Origin: Candidatus Methylacidithermus pantelleriae
GTDB lineage: Bacteria; Verrucomicrobiota; Verrucomicrobiia; Methylacidiphilales; Methylacidiphilaceae
Direction of reading: 5' to 3'
DNA length: 41,911 nucleotides
Assembly (NCBI RefSeq): GCF_905250085.1
Contig: NZ_CAJNOB010000010.1
Span: forward strand, 1 to 41,911
The notes under the pieces: generated by a model
The model's input: the letters and a program-made list of their open reading frames with translations, nothing else
What the model was told of the DNA's origin: nothing
The model's database searches: none
Position numbers and translations under genes: made by a program
In this document: positions 17,519 through 25,898 of the stretch, one piece after another
Layout of the letters: every line of letters begins with the position of its first letter
Position numbering within the stretch: position 1 is the stretch's first letter

Positions 17519-18615
17519 ACCACGGGCGCTGGATCATTGCGTGCGGAGGCACGGGTGGGCACCTCTATCCGGGGGTCGCCGTGGCGCAGGAGCTCCGCAA
17601 AAGGGGGCATCTTGCAATGCTTTTGGTTTCTTCCAAGGCGATTGATGGGGAAATTCTTCGTGCCCATCCTGACCTTCCTGCTCGGGCTCTACCCGCCATG
17701 GGTTGGCCTGGGTGGAAGAGTCCCAAGCTCCTTCCCTTTGCCTGGTCCGTGGTTCGAACCGTAAGGGAATGCCAGCGCATTTTCCGGGATTTTGCTCCCA
17801 ACGGTGTGCTCGCCATGGGAGGGTTTACGGGGTTGGTGCCCCTGTGGCTGGGTAAGCGGCAAAACTTACCCATTTTTCTGCACGAAGCCAATGCCAAGCC
17901 AGGGAAGCTTACCCAACTGTGGGCAAGACACGTGGATCGCGTGTTTTTGGGTAACGATCGTTGCCGGACGTTTTTACCCAAGGCCAAGGTAACTTTTACG
18001 GGCAATCCGATCCGGGAGGGACTCGTCCGCCTGGATCGTGAGCAAGCTGCCCGGCGTCTTGGGCTTTCCGCCCAGCGCCAAACGCTCCTCATCATGGGGG
18101 GAAGTCAGGGGGCTGTGGGAATCAATTCGCTCCTGACGAGTTGCCTCCCCCTTTGGGGAGACAAGCGGGAAAAGTGGCAATGGATTCATCTTTGCGGTTT
18201 TAGCGATCTGGAGAGGTGCCAAAGAGCCTATGCAGAATATGGGCTAACCCACTGGGTGGCGCCTTTTAGCCGGGAGATGGCCGTCCTTTATAGCCTGGCC
18301 GATCTGGCCATCTGCCGGGCGGGTGCTGCCACGCTGGCGGAACTGGCGTACTACGGGATCGCATCGGTCTTGATTCCCTATCCGTTTGCCAGTGGGGACC
18401 ACCAGATGGAAAACGCCCGGAGCTTTGCGGAAGTGGGAGCAGCGCACGTGTTCCGGCAGGAAGAGCTAACGCCTGGCCTTTTGGACCGGGTGGTGCGGAC
18501 CATGTTAGAAGACCCCAGCGGGCTGGAGCGGATGAGGCAGGCTGCCGCAAGCCTTTCGGTTCCAGGAGCAGCCGCCAACATTGCGGAGGAATTGGAAAAA
18601 TGGATCCATCGGTAG
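17515..18615 (+). CDS. murG: UDP-GlcNAc:lipid I N-acetylglucosaminyltransferase
   Basis: MurG, a peripheral GT-B enzyme on the inner membrane face, makes lipid II. The N-terminal glycine-rich GGTGGHLYPG, HEANAKPGK, and the C-terminal donor-site region RAGAATLAEL followed by PYPFASGDHQ are intact. The ATG at 17515 overlaps the ftsW stop by 4 bases and gives 366 residues. The 13 codons upstream in frame lie within ftsW and are not family-like. The 3' end overlaps the murC start by 16 bases. Confidence 0.95.
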   Translation: MNHGRWIIACGGTGGHLYPGVAVAQELRKRGHLAMLLVSSKAIDGEILRAHPDLPARALPAMGWPGWKSPKLLPFAWSVVRTVRECQRIFRDFAPNGVLAMGGFTGLVPLWLGKRQNLPIFLHEANAKPGKLTQLWARHVDRVFLGNDRCRTFLPKAKVTFTGNPIREGLVRLDREQAARRLGLSAQRQTLLIMGGSQGAVGINSLLTSCLPLWGDKREKWQWIHLCGFSDLERCQRAYAEYGLTHWVAPFSREMAVLYSLADLAICRAGAATLAELAYYGIASVLIPYPFASGDHQMENARSFAEVGAAHVFRQEELTPGLLDRVVRTMLEDPSGLERMRQAAASLSVPGAAANIAEELEKWIHR

Positions 18616-20876
18616 CCTCGCTTCTCGCCACTCTCCTCGGCCGCCGGAGCACACGGATCCATCTGGTGGGGGTCGCGGGCGCCGGGATGAGTGCGCTGGC
18701 TCGCTTGCTTTTGGCCCGGGGTTATCCCGTTTCCGGTTCTGATCTTCGAAGCTCGCCCGCGGTAGAGGAACTGGTGGAAGAGGGACTAAGGTTTTGGGTC
18801 GGGCATTCGGAAAGCTCTCTCGAAGGGGTGGAGCTTCTTTGTTACTCCAGCGCGATTTCCACCGAGAACCCCGAGCGGGAGGCAGCGACACGACGGGGCA
18901 TTCCCCAGGTGCGCCGGGCGGAACTTTTGGCAGCTCTTGTTCGGGAAAAGAAAGCCGTCGTGGTCGCGGGAATGCACGGGAAAAGTACTACGGCCGCGCT
19001 TTTGGCTTTTGTGTTCCGTCACGCGGGGCTGGACCCTTCCTACTACGTGGGAGCGGAAGTGCCGAGTCTGGGTGCTTCGGCTCGATGGGGAAGCGGAGAC
19101 TATGTCGTGATCGAGGGGGATGAAAGTGATGGGACTCTTCTCTGTTTTGATCCCTTCCATGCGGTTGTTCTCAATATCGAGGAGGAACACCTCGATTACT
19201 ACCGTAGCCTAGAAGAGATTTTGCGAGTTTTCTCGCAGTTTGGTGCGAAGATCGCGGGCAAGCTCGTGTATTGCTCCGACGACCCGAATGCGTTTCTTCT
19301 CTATTCCTCTCAAGTCAAGGCGATTTCGGCTGGCCTGGGTGAGCGTGCGCGCTACCAGGCCAGAAAGGTTCGTTTGTCGGAGGATCGAAGCGCGTTTGAA
19401 ATCGTTCGAGAAGGGGAAAGCCTGGGAGATTTTGAGCTCTGGCTTCCGGGGATGCAAAACGTGTGCAATGCCGTCGTGGCTGCGGCCTTGGCTCTGGAAA
19501 TAGGGATGGAACCCGAAACGTTTCGGGAAGGGTTGCGGCTGTTTCGCGGGGCGCGCCGTCGCTTTGAGGTTTGCTGGCAGGGGCAGCAGTTCATGGTGGT
19601 GGACGATTATGCGCATCACCCCACCGAAATTCGGGCGACGCTGGCTGCTGCGCGCCTTTCCCGCTGGCCAAGGACGGTGGCTCTTTTCCAGCCTCATCGC
19701 TATTCGCGCACCAAGTTTCTCCAAGATCGTTTTGCCGAGGCTTTCCAAGACGCGGACCTGGTTTTTTTGACCGAAGTCTATGCGGCCAGCGAGCCTGTTT
19801 GGGAAGGGGTCAACGGGAAAAACCTGGCTCGGGCGGTCCGGGATTCCGGGCATCCGCGTGTCTTTTTTGAGCCCAATTTGGAAGCGCTTTTGCGCCGAGT
19901 GGCAAGCCACGTAAGGCCCGGAGATCTCATTGTGACGTTGGGGGCGGGAGACATTCACCGCTTGGCCGGCCGGCTCGCTCAAGGCCTTAGGCTCTGGGAA
20001 AGCTTACTTTCCTCCTTACCGGAAGGGACCAGGCTTGAGTGGTATGTCTCGATGGCATCACGGTTGGCCTTAGGGCTAGGAGGATGGGCGGAGTTCTGGT
20101 GCGAACCGGCCAGCGTTGCCGAGCTTGTGGCGGTGGTCCAAGCGACCCGGAGGGCGGGGCTTCCCATTCTCATTGCAGGATCGGGGACGACGATGCTTCC
20201 CCCCGACGAGGGGTTTCAAGGGGTGGTGGTTGCTCTTCGCCGGGGCGTTTTTCAAGAACTATCCTGGTCGAGCGACCGGTCGGTTGACGTCGGCGCAGGA
20301 GTTTTCGTTCGCGAGGTGGTCCAGAAGGCGCACGAAAGAAAGCTCGGTGGTTTTGGTCGCTTGTCACGATGGCCGGGCAGTGTCGGGGGTCTTTTAGCAA
20401 GCTGCCAGGAAAAGAGTCTTTGGAAAAGGGTTCGCCGCGCTTGGTGGGTGAGCGCGGAGGGAAAGTTCTGTCAGTGGGAAGGGGAAGGGCTGGGAAATTC
20501 CCCGGAAGGGATACAGGGGATCTGGGTTCGAGCCGAGCTCGTTTTGGAACCGGTTTCTGCGGACGTTTTGGCTGTTGAAACCCAAGAGTCAGGCTGCTCT
20601 CTCCTTTCGGACGAGCGCTCGGCAGCAAAAGCAGTCCTTGCCTTTGAGGATCTCCCGGGTGGTTCTCTAGACGAGCTTCTCCGGGAGCTCGGATGGGGAG
20701 GTCGCCGGTGCGGGAGGGTCTTCCTTCGGCCGGATCGCCCGACAATCGTCATTTGCGAGCCCGGGGCGAAGGTCAGCGAACTCCAAACCCTTTTGGAGGA
20801 GGTGTGCCGGAACGTTCACAGGGCAACGGGGCGGAAACTCGTCACCCGGTTCTGTGGCCCTACCGTTTTTTCATGA
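18600..20876 (+). CDS. murC: MurC (UDP-MurNAc:L-alanine ligase) fused to a degenerate MurB-like domain
   Basis: Residues 1 to about 465 are a complete MurC: GVAGAGMSALA at the N-terminus, the ATP loop GMHGKSTT (124-131), EGDESDGT, NIEEEHLDYY, DDYAHHPTEI and FQPHRYSRT. Residues from about 481 to 758 follow the MurB fold: SRLALGLGGWAEF, the FAD-site-like GSGTTMLPPDEGF (about 526) and WPGSVGGLL (about 590). The MurB half then loses what the family needs. The NAGA segment after VGG is absent, there is no YRxS segment, no SAGSxFxNP segment, and the final LExEVR-type Glu motif reads LVTRFCG. I infer an active MurC with a probably inactive MurB-like appendage that may bind a nucleotide or UDP-sugar. 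The start ATG lies within the end of murG. Confidence 0.9.
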   Translation: MDPSVASLLATLLGRRSTRIHLVGVAGAGMSALARLLLARGYPVSGSDLRSSPAVEELVEEGLRFWVGHSESSLEGVELLCYSSAISTENPEREAATRRGIPQVRRAELLAALVREKKAVVVAGMHGKSTTAALLAFVFRHAGLDPSYYVGAEVPSLGASARWGSGDYVVIEGDESDGTLLCFDPFHAVVLNIEEEHLDYYRSLEEILRVFSQFGAKIAGKLVYCSDDPNAFLLYSSQVKAISAGLGERARYQARKVRLSEDRSAFEIVREGESLGDFELWLPGMQNVCNAVVAAALALEIGMEPETFREGLRLFRGARRRFEVCWQGQQFMVVDDYAHHPTEIRATLAAARLSRWPRTVALFQPHRYSRTKFLQDRFAEAFQDADLVFLTEVYAASEPVWEGVNGKNLARAVRDSGHPRVFFEPNLEALLRRVASHVRPGDLIVTLGAGDIHRLAGRLAQGLRLWESLLSSLPEGTRLEWYVSMASRLALGLGGWAEFWCEPASVAELVAVVQATRRAGLPILIAGSGTTMLPPDEGFQGVVVALRRGVFQELSWSSDRSVDVGAGVFVREVVQKAHERKLGGFGRLSRWPGSVGGLLASCQEKSLWKRVRRAWWVSAEGKFCQWEGEGLGNSPEGIQGIWVRAELVLEPVSADVLAVETQESGCSLLSDERSAAKAVLAFEDLPGGSLDELLRELGWGGRRCGRVFLRPDRPTIVICEPGAKVSELQTLLEEVCRNVHRATGRKLVTRFCGPTVFS

Positions 20877-21778
20877 AAAGGAAACCCATGACGATCGCCG
20901 TGTTGAAAGGAGGATTTTCGAGCGAACGGGAAATTTCGCTTCGAACGGGTCGAGCCGTGGCCGGGGCCTTGCAGAGCCTTGGGTATCCGGTCGTGGAAAT
21001 CGACCTTCGGAGCCGGTCGCTCGATCTTCCGGAGGGGATCGATTTTTGTTTCGTTTGCTTGCACGGGGCCTTCGGTGAGGACGGCGAGTTACAAGCCTTG
21101 CTGGAGGCTCGCGGGCTGCCTTTTAGCGGATCGGGAGCCGAAGCCTGCCGCCGAGCGTTTGACAAGATTCAAGCCCGGGCGACTTTTGAGGCTTCCAGCT
21201 TACCCGTGCCCAAGGGTGAGGTTCTAGAGCGCGGACGGTTCCCGGCCCTTCCGGTGCCGGTTGTAATCAAACCAGCGCGGCAGGGTTCCAGTGTTGGCGT
21301 GAGTATTGTATTCCATCCGGAGGAACTTTCCGCTGCCTTGGATCTGGCCTGGTCCTGGGATAGCGCTGTCTTGGCTGAGGAGTACATCGCGGGGAGAGAG
21401 CTCACGGTAGCTGTCCTTGGAGAGGAACCACTTCCCGTCGTCGAGATCCGCCCCAAGCAAGGGTTTTACGATTATCGCAACAAGTACACGCCTGGGGCAA
21501 CCGAGTATCTCTGCCCGGCTCCTTTACCACGGGAAAAGGAGCTTGAGATTCAAAAGCTAGCGGTTCGGGCCCACAAGGCCTTGGGATGTCAGGTGTATTC
21601 CCGGGTGGACCTAAAGCTAGATTCCGACGGTTTCCCCTGGCTTTTGGAGGTCAACACCGTTCCCGGGATGACGGAGACCAGTCTCTTTCCCAAGGCAGCT
21701 CTTGCGGCCGGAATTTCCTTTCCGGAACTGTGCGAGCGGATCGTAGAGCTTTCTTGGAAACTTCGGGCAAAGGGGTAG
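20873..21778 (+). CDS. ddl: D-alanine:D-alanine ligase
   Basis: An ATP-grasp ligase that makes D-Ala-D-Ala for MurF. Motifs seen are GGFSSEREISLRTG at the N-terminus, HGAFGEDGELQALLE, KPARQGSSVGVS and the late metal/substrate segment LEVNTVPGMTETS. The ATG at 20873 overlaps the stop of the murC fusion as ATGA and gives 301 residues. An ATG five codons later is also possible. The long frame upstream overlaps murC and is not real. Confidence 0.95.
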   Translation: MKRKPMTIAVLKGGFSSEREISLRTGRAVAGALQSLGYPVVEIDLRSRSLDLPEGIDFCFVCLHGAFGEDGELQALLEARGLPFSGSGAEACRRAFDKIQARATFEASSLPVPKGEVLERGRFPALPVPVVIKPARQGSSVGVSIVFHPEELSAALDLAWSWDSAVLAEEYIAGRELTVAVLGEEPLPVVEIRPKQGFYDYRNKYTPGATEYLCPAPLPREKELEIQKLAVRAHKALGCQVYSRVDLKLDSDGFPWLLEVNTVPGMTETSLFPKAALAAGISFPELCERIVELSWKLRAKG

Positions 21779-21781
21779 ACC

Positions 21782-22642
21782 ATGGCACTGGCTAAGCGCA
21801 AGCGTCTTCCAGTCGAGCAGCAAGAGAACCTTTTGTGGACCAAAACGAGCCGGGCGTTTCGCAAGCAACAGGCAGCCGGTTGGGTAACACGAACGGTTCG
21901 CTGGCTCCTTTTTACGGGGTTGGTGAGCTTGGCTGTATACGAGTCAGGTTCCTATCTTTTGGACCGCGTTTTCTACGAAAATCCCAGATATCGGCTTCGG
22001 GAGATCCTCGTAGAAAACAAGGATCCAAACCGGGTGGCCCAGGTTGTGGCGGCCAGCGGGCTCAAACAGGGCCAGAGTGTACTGCGGATTGATCTTCAAG
22101 AAGTGGAAAGGCGGGTGGAGAGCCTTGCCTTTGTGGAACGGGCTTTGGTGGAGCGTAGGCTTCCCGATCGAATTGTGATCCGGATCACGGAACGTATCCC
22201 CGTAGCCAAATTTGCCGTACCCGGCCCGCATGGGACCATTAAAGAGATCTTGCTCATTGATCGGGAAGGAACGGTCATCCGGCCACGGGACCTTGAGATG
22301 GTCCGGGAACTTCCGGAAATTGTCGGGTTTCGGGCAACTCTTTGGCCCCCCGGTTCTCGCATTGAGGATCCCCAGGTGCGGGCGGCTTTGGCTTTGCTTG
22401 CGGCCTTGGAACTTTCGCCCTTACGGGCGCAGTTTGACCCGATGAAAGTGGATGTGTCCCGGCCTTTGTCCCTTTGGGTCATGACGTGGCAAGGGTGTCG
22501 GGTGGGTTTTCTACCGGGGCGGTTTGAGGAGCAGCTGGAACGGCTGGGTCGGATTCTGTCCTTTTCCGAGAGTCGTGGGCGGAAGCTGGCGAGTGTGGAT
22601 TTGACCTTGGAGCGGAACGTTCCGGTAACGTTCCGAAACTAG
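21782..22642 (+). CDS. ftsQ: Cell division protein FtsQ
   Basis: A bitopic divisome protein that links early and late division proteins with FtsL. It has a basic cytoplasmic tail, one membrane segment (about residues 39-60), then a POTRA domain starting YRLREILVENK and ending near ERIPVAKFAV, and a beta domain. Length is 286. AAGGGG lies about 8 bases before the ATG. FtsQ is poorly conserved, so the name rests on the POTRA, topology and position between ddl and ftsA. Confidence 0.88.
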   Translation: MALAKRKRLPVEQQENLLWTKTSRAFRKQQAAGWVTRTVRWLLFTGLVSLAVYESGSYLLDRVFYENPRYRLREILVENKDPNRVAQVVAASGLKQGQSVLRIDLQEVERRVESLAFVERALVERRLPDRIVIRITERIPVAKFAVPGPHGTIKEILLIDREGTVIRPRDLEMVRELPEIVGFRATLWPPGSRIEDPQVRAALALLAALELSPLRAQFDPMKVDVSRPLSLWVMTWQGCRVGFLPGRFEEQLERLGRILSFSESRGRKLASVDLTLERNVPVTFRN

Positions 22643-22683
22643 TGAGGCAAACCGGAAAACGGGAAAGGAAAAAGGAGGCAACG

Positions 22684-23910
22684 GTGTTCTGGAAAAAAGA
22701 TACGGACATTTTGGTAGCCATGGAAATTGGCTCCAGCAAGGTTGCGGTGGCCGTCGGGGAGCTTCGTACGGACTCCAATTTGACCCTTTTAGGGGTAGGG
22801 GAGCGCCCGTCGAGTCAGGTACGGAAACGGGAAATTGTCGACTTTGAAATTGCCCAGCGTTGCGTGCATGACGCGATTGTGGATGCGGAAGAAAAGACCG
22901 ACACCGCAGTGAAAGAGGTGTATCTGGCAATTTCCGGAGCACATGTGCGCTCTACGAATCGCCGGGTGACCCTTGCCCTAGAGGGGGGACGAACGGAAAT
23001 CGAAAACCGGCACGTGGAACAATTGCGCAAGCTGGCCCGGCAATTACCCCTGCCTGCGGGTTATGTGTTATTGCATGACCTTTTGCAGCAGTACTCACTG
23101 GATGATGGTTCGGTTACCCTCAATCCGGTTGGGCTTTGTTCCAAGCGGCTGACGGCTGATTATCACCTGGTTTTTGGGATTGCGACGCGACTCCAAACGA
23201 CCATCCGGTGTGTGAAGGAGTTGTCGATCGAGGTCAAAAACTATGCCCTATCCTCCTACGCGACGGCGCAGGCGGTTCTTTTACCCGACCAGAAGGAAAT
23301 GGGTGCAATGGTGATCGATTGTGGAGCCGGGGTGACCGATTACATCGTTTATGTACGAGGCTCCGTGGTCCACAGTGGGATTCTTGGGGTGGGAGGTGAC
23401 CACTTGACCAATGATCTGGCGGTCGGGCTGGGGCTTCCTTTTGCCACGGCGGAAGAGCTCAAAAAGACCCACGGATCGGTCGTGGCGAGCACTAAGGAAA
23501 AGCGACAACGGGTTGTCATTCCTCCTTCACCGGAACATGGGGAAATTCATGTTCGCAAGGAAGCCATTGTCACGATTCTTCGCGCACGGCAACAGGAGAT
23601 CTTTGAAATCATTCGGGAGGATGTGGAATCGCAGCCCTTCTGGTCCGGCTGGAGCGGCCAGATTTTCGTAACGGGTGGTGGATCGCTCCTGCCCGGAATT
23701 GAAGAATTGGCTACGGAAGTCTTCCGGCATCCGGTTGAGCGGGCCGTTCCGGTTCCAATGGATGGGGATCAAGAACTGGTGCGCCGACCTCAGCTGGCCA
23801 CTGTGCTGGGTCTTTTACAGTATGCGCGGGTTGCGGAGCTCCAGGAAATCCCTTCGCGCGGGTGGCGTTCCCGGTTCCAGCGAGTGCTGGCGGGGATGCG
23901 TTTGTTCTAA
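22684..23910 (+). CDS. ftsA: Cell division protein FtsA
   Basis: An actin-like ATPase that tethers FtsZ filaments to the membrane. Motifs seen are MEIGSSKVAVAVGE (phosphate 1), the 1C domain with ISGAHVRS, VIDCGAGVTDY (phosphate 2), GGDHLTNDLA and TGGGSLLPGI (adenosine). The C-terminal WRSRFQRVLAGMRLF looks like the amphipathic membrane-targeting helix. I chose the GTG at 22684 because a perfect AGGAGG (22673-22678) lies 5 bases upstream. The frame is open to 22642. The protein looks normal, in contrast with its FtsZ neighbour. Confidence 0.95.
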   Translation: MFWKKDTDILVAMEIGSSKVAVAVGELRTDSNLTLLGVGERPSSQVRKREIVDFEIAQRCVHDAIVDAEEKTDTAVKEVYLAISGAHVRSTNRRVTLALEGGRTEIENRHVEQLRKLARQLPLPAGYVLLHDLLQQYSLDDGSVTLNPVGLCSKRLTADYHLVFGIATRLQTTIRCVKELSIEVKNYALSSYATAQAVLLPDQKEMGAMVIDCGAGVTDYIVYVRGSVVHSGILGVGGDHLTNDLAVGLGLPFATAEELKKTHGSVVASTKEKRQRVVIPPSPEHGEIHVRKEAIVTILRARQQEIFEIIREDVESQPFWSGWSGQIFVTGGGSLLPGIEELATEVFRHPVERAVPVPMDGDQELVRRPQLATVLGLLQYARVAELQEIPSRGWRSRFQRVLAGMRLF

Positions 23911-23943
23911 AGGAACAAGGCGAAACAAACAAGGAAGCAAGCT

Positions 23944-25170
23944 ATGCAAGGACAAACCAATGGCAGAAGTGATTCGGAGAAAGGCCAAAGGAGCGTGTCC
24001 CTTCTGGGCCTTGGGAAAATGGGTGTGTCCGTGCTCGACCGGGCCATTTTGGCCGGAATGAATCCGCAGCAAATGACTGCGGTCGATACGGATCGTTTTG
24101 TATTGGAGGGAAGTCTTGCGCAACGGCGCATCCTTTTAGGCAAGGAACGAACACGAGGTTTGGGATCGTTTGGCGATCGTGAGCTAACCCGCAAGCTCAT
24201 TGAGAATAGCACGGAACCCTTGCAAGCTCTGCTTCCCGAAGGGGGAGATCTTCTCATGGTGGCATCGTTAGGTGGGACAACGGGTAGTGAGCTTGCCCGG
24301 TTTTTTTCTGCGCAAGCCAAGGACCGAGGGATCCGAATGACGCTCGTGGCATTAACCCCTTTTTCCTTTGAACCACAGGCTCGAAAGGAAGAGGCCTGGC
24401 GCCTGGCTCAGGAATTAGGGGGCTCGGTTGATTGCTTGTGCGTTCTTTCCCAGCTGGCCATGGAGTCATGGGACGTTTTTTCGGACAATTTCCCTTCGGC
24501 TATGGATCGATGGGACCGGATGGTTGCGGAGGTGGTTTTCAGTTTCTGTCATGTGCTGGAAGAACGGGACTTTCCCTCCCTGACGCCCTGGGAACTTTGT
24601 CGCTTTTTTGCCCGTTGTGGTTTTGGAGAGGAGGGAAATGGGGTCGGAGGTTTTGCGGAAGCGGGGATAGGGCCGGCCATGACCGAGCGGCTCGTGAACG
24701 AGGTAATGGATAGGCTCCCCGCGACGGAGAAGTTCCCCTGGAGTTCAGCTCCCGAATACTTTGCCTGCCTGACTGTGGCGGAAGATCCTCCAATCAGCTT
24801 CGTTCGAGAGTTGGAACGAAAGCTGAGTAATCGAGTTGGACCTAGCGCCCGGCTGCGTTTGAGTATTACGTTAGAACCTCAGCGGAAGGATCGGGCTAAG
24901 CTCTTGGTTCTCTTTCCCCTTCCTACTTCCTCTTCTCTCAAGGCCTTTGGCCTGGCAAGTCCTTCCGTTCCGGAGGCGACCCCAGAGGAACCGGTACCTA
25001 CCCTTACACCAGCGGCTGAGATGGCAGTAACCCTCGGCCAGTCCAGCCAGCAAGAGCTACCGATTGTTCCCGCCGGGGGAAGGTTTGAACGAATTGCTGC
25101 CACCGTGTACAAGGGGCAGAACCTGGACGTACCGACGTTTCGGCGCCGCAATTTGACGGTGCGAATGTAG
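23944..25170 (+). CDS. ftsZ: Divergent FtsZ-like tubulin-fold protein
   Basis: The order and many short blocks match FtsZ: AVDTD (46-50), TRGLG (70-74), PFSFEP (139-144), and a C-terminal LDVPTFRRR resembling the FtsA-binding peptide. Key nucleotide residues differ. The T1 loop, normally rich in Gly with an Asn, reads GLGKMGVS (22-29). The tubulin signature GGGTGTG reads GGTTGSE (110-116). The T7 synergy loop, normally NxDFAD, reads SLTPWE (212-217), so the catalytic Asp pair is not conserved. The usual guanine-contact PNDRL reads SQLAM. It may bind GTP weakly or not hydrolyse it. Position after ftsA, an AAGGAAG ribosome-binding site and 408 residues support a real gene. Whether it is the only FtsZ of the cell cannot be told from the window. 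Confidence 0.85.
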   Translation: MQGQTNGRSDSEKGQRSVSLLGLGKMGVSVLDRAILAGMNPQQMTAVDTDRFVLEGSLAQRRILLGKERTRGLGSFGDRELTRKLIENSTEPLQALLPEGGDLLMVASLGGTTGSELARFFSAQAKDRGIRMTLVALTPFSFEPQARKEEAWRLAQELGGSVDCLCVLSQLAMESWDVFSDNFPSAMDRWDRMVAEVVFSFCHVLEERDFPSLTPWELCRFFARCGFGEEGNGVGGFAEAGIGPAMTERLVNEVMDRLPATEKFPWSSAPEYFACLTVAEDPPISFVRELERKLSNRVGPSARLRLSITLEPQRKDRAKLLVLFPLPTSSSLKAFGLASPSVPEATPEEPVPTLTPAAEMAVTLGQSSQQELPIVPAGGRFERIAATVYKGQNLDVPTFRRRNLTVRM

Positions 25171-25898
25171 CGGGGGACTCCCGCAGGGAGAGGGAAAAAG
25201 TGTTGGATGCGAGGAGTAACGGCAAGCTCTCGTAAAGATGGGAGAAAGTCCTTTTGGGTACGCTGGCAAGCCTGCGGGGTAGTAGGACGAAAAAAACGTG
25301 GGTTTAGGCCCGAGCCCCTCAGGCGGGAAGCTCGAGAGTAAAAGAGGGCTTTTCCAGCAAAAAAGCTTCTTTGTCTAGCTTCCCAGAACCTCGCGGGCGA
25401 TTGCACACGCGTTGGTTAGATACGTTTCCTCCATAGCTTGGGGACAAAGCGATTCGTTGGTTCGAAAAGCTTCTTTTCTTGCTCCTAACGGCTCCGGTGG
25501 TTACCCATCCAATACAAGACTAGAAGATACCCTTGCTAGAACCGGTTTTTCTTTTTGCAAAAGAGGGGCGTCGTTTTTCTCTGGACAACAAAGGAACCCT
25601 GCGAACGAGGTAGGAAAAGCTCAATTTAGCCCAATCCGGGGAGTGGGCCACTTGTAAGCGTTTGCCTTTTTGCAAGACCGCCGGAACAAAGCTTGGCAAA
25701 AGAAAGGTTTTTTTCCGAAAATAGCCTGGACTTTCCTTCTTAGAAAAAGCAGCGGCTCTACGAGAAGAGGCAAAGAGCCCTCCTGGCCACATCTGGCAAG
25801 CCCGCCTCTTGGGGTAAAGAGCCTTTCGCTTCGCCCAGGCACTCAACTACCTTCGGAAGCGCTCCCACGAAGAGCCTTATGGGTCGGTCTCTTTTTAG
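25171..25898. other. Long convergent intergenic region between ftsZ and glpX
   Basis: About 730 bases separate two genes that end towards each other. The sequence is less GC-rich than its flanks, with repeated AAAGCTTCTTT-like strings near 25360 and 25465. I see no reading frame with a convincing ribosome-binding site, no tRNA fold, and no RNase P, tmRNA or SRP RNA core motif. An unrecognised small RNA or a decayed gene remains possible. Confidence 0.45.
25178..25190 (+). terminator. Small hairpin after ftsZ
   Basis: CTCCC-GCA-GGGAG forms a 5-bp hairpin 7 bases after the ftsZ stop. No T-run follows, so it is at best a weak or factor-assisted terminator. Confidence 0.3.

Noticed and set aside
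20693-20872. A longer ddl frame starting at 20693
   Set aside because: It lies inside the murC fusion in another frame, has no family similarity, and the ATGA overlap at 20873 gives a normal-length Ddl.
25230-25280. A GGGAGAAAGTCC string that recalls the RNase P RNA core
   Set aside because: The surrounding conserved parts (matching P4 partner and ACAGAA-type motif) were not found nearby.
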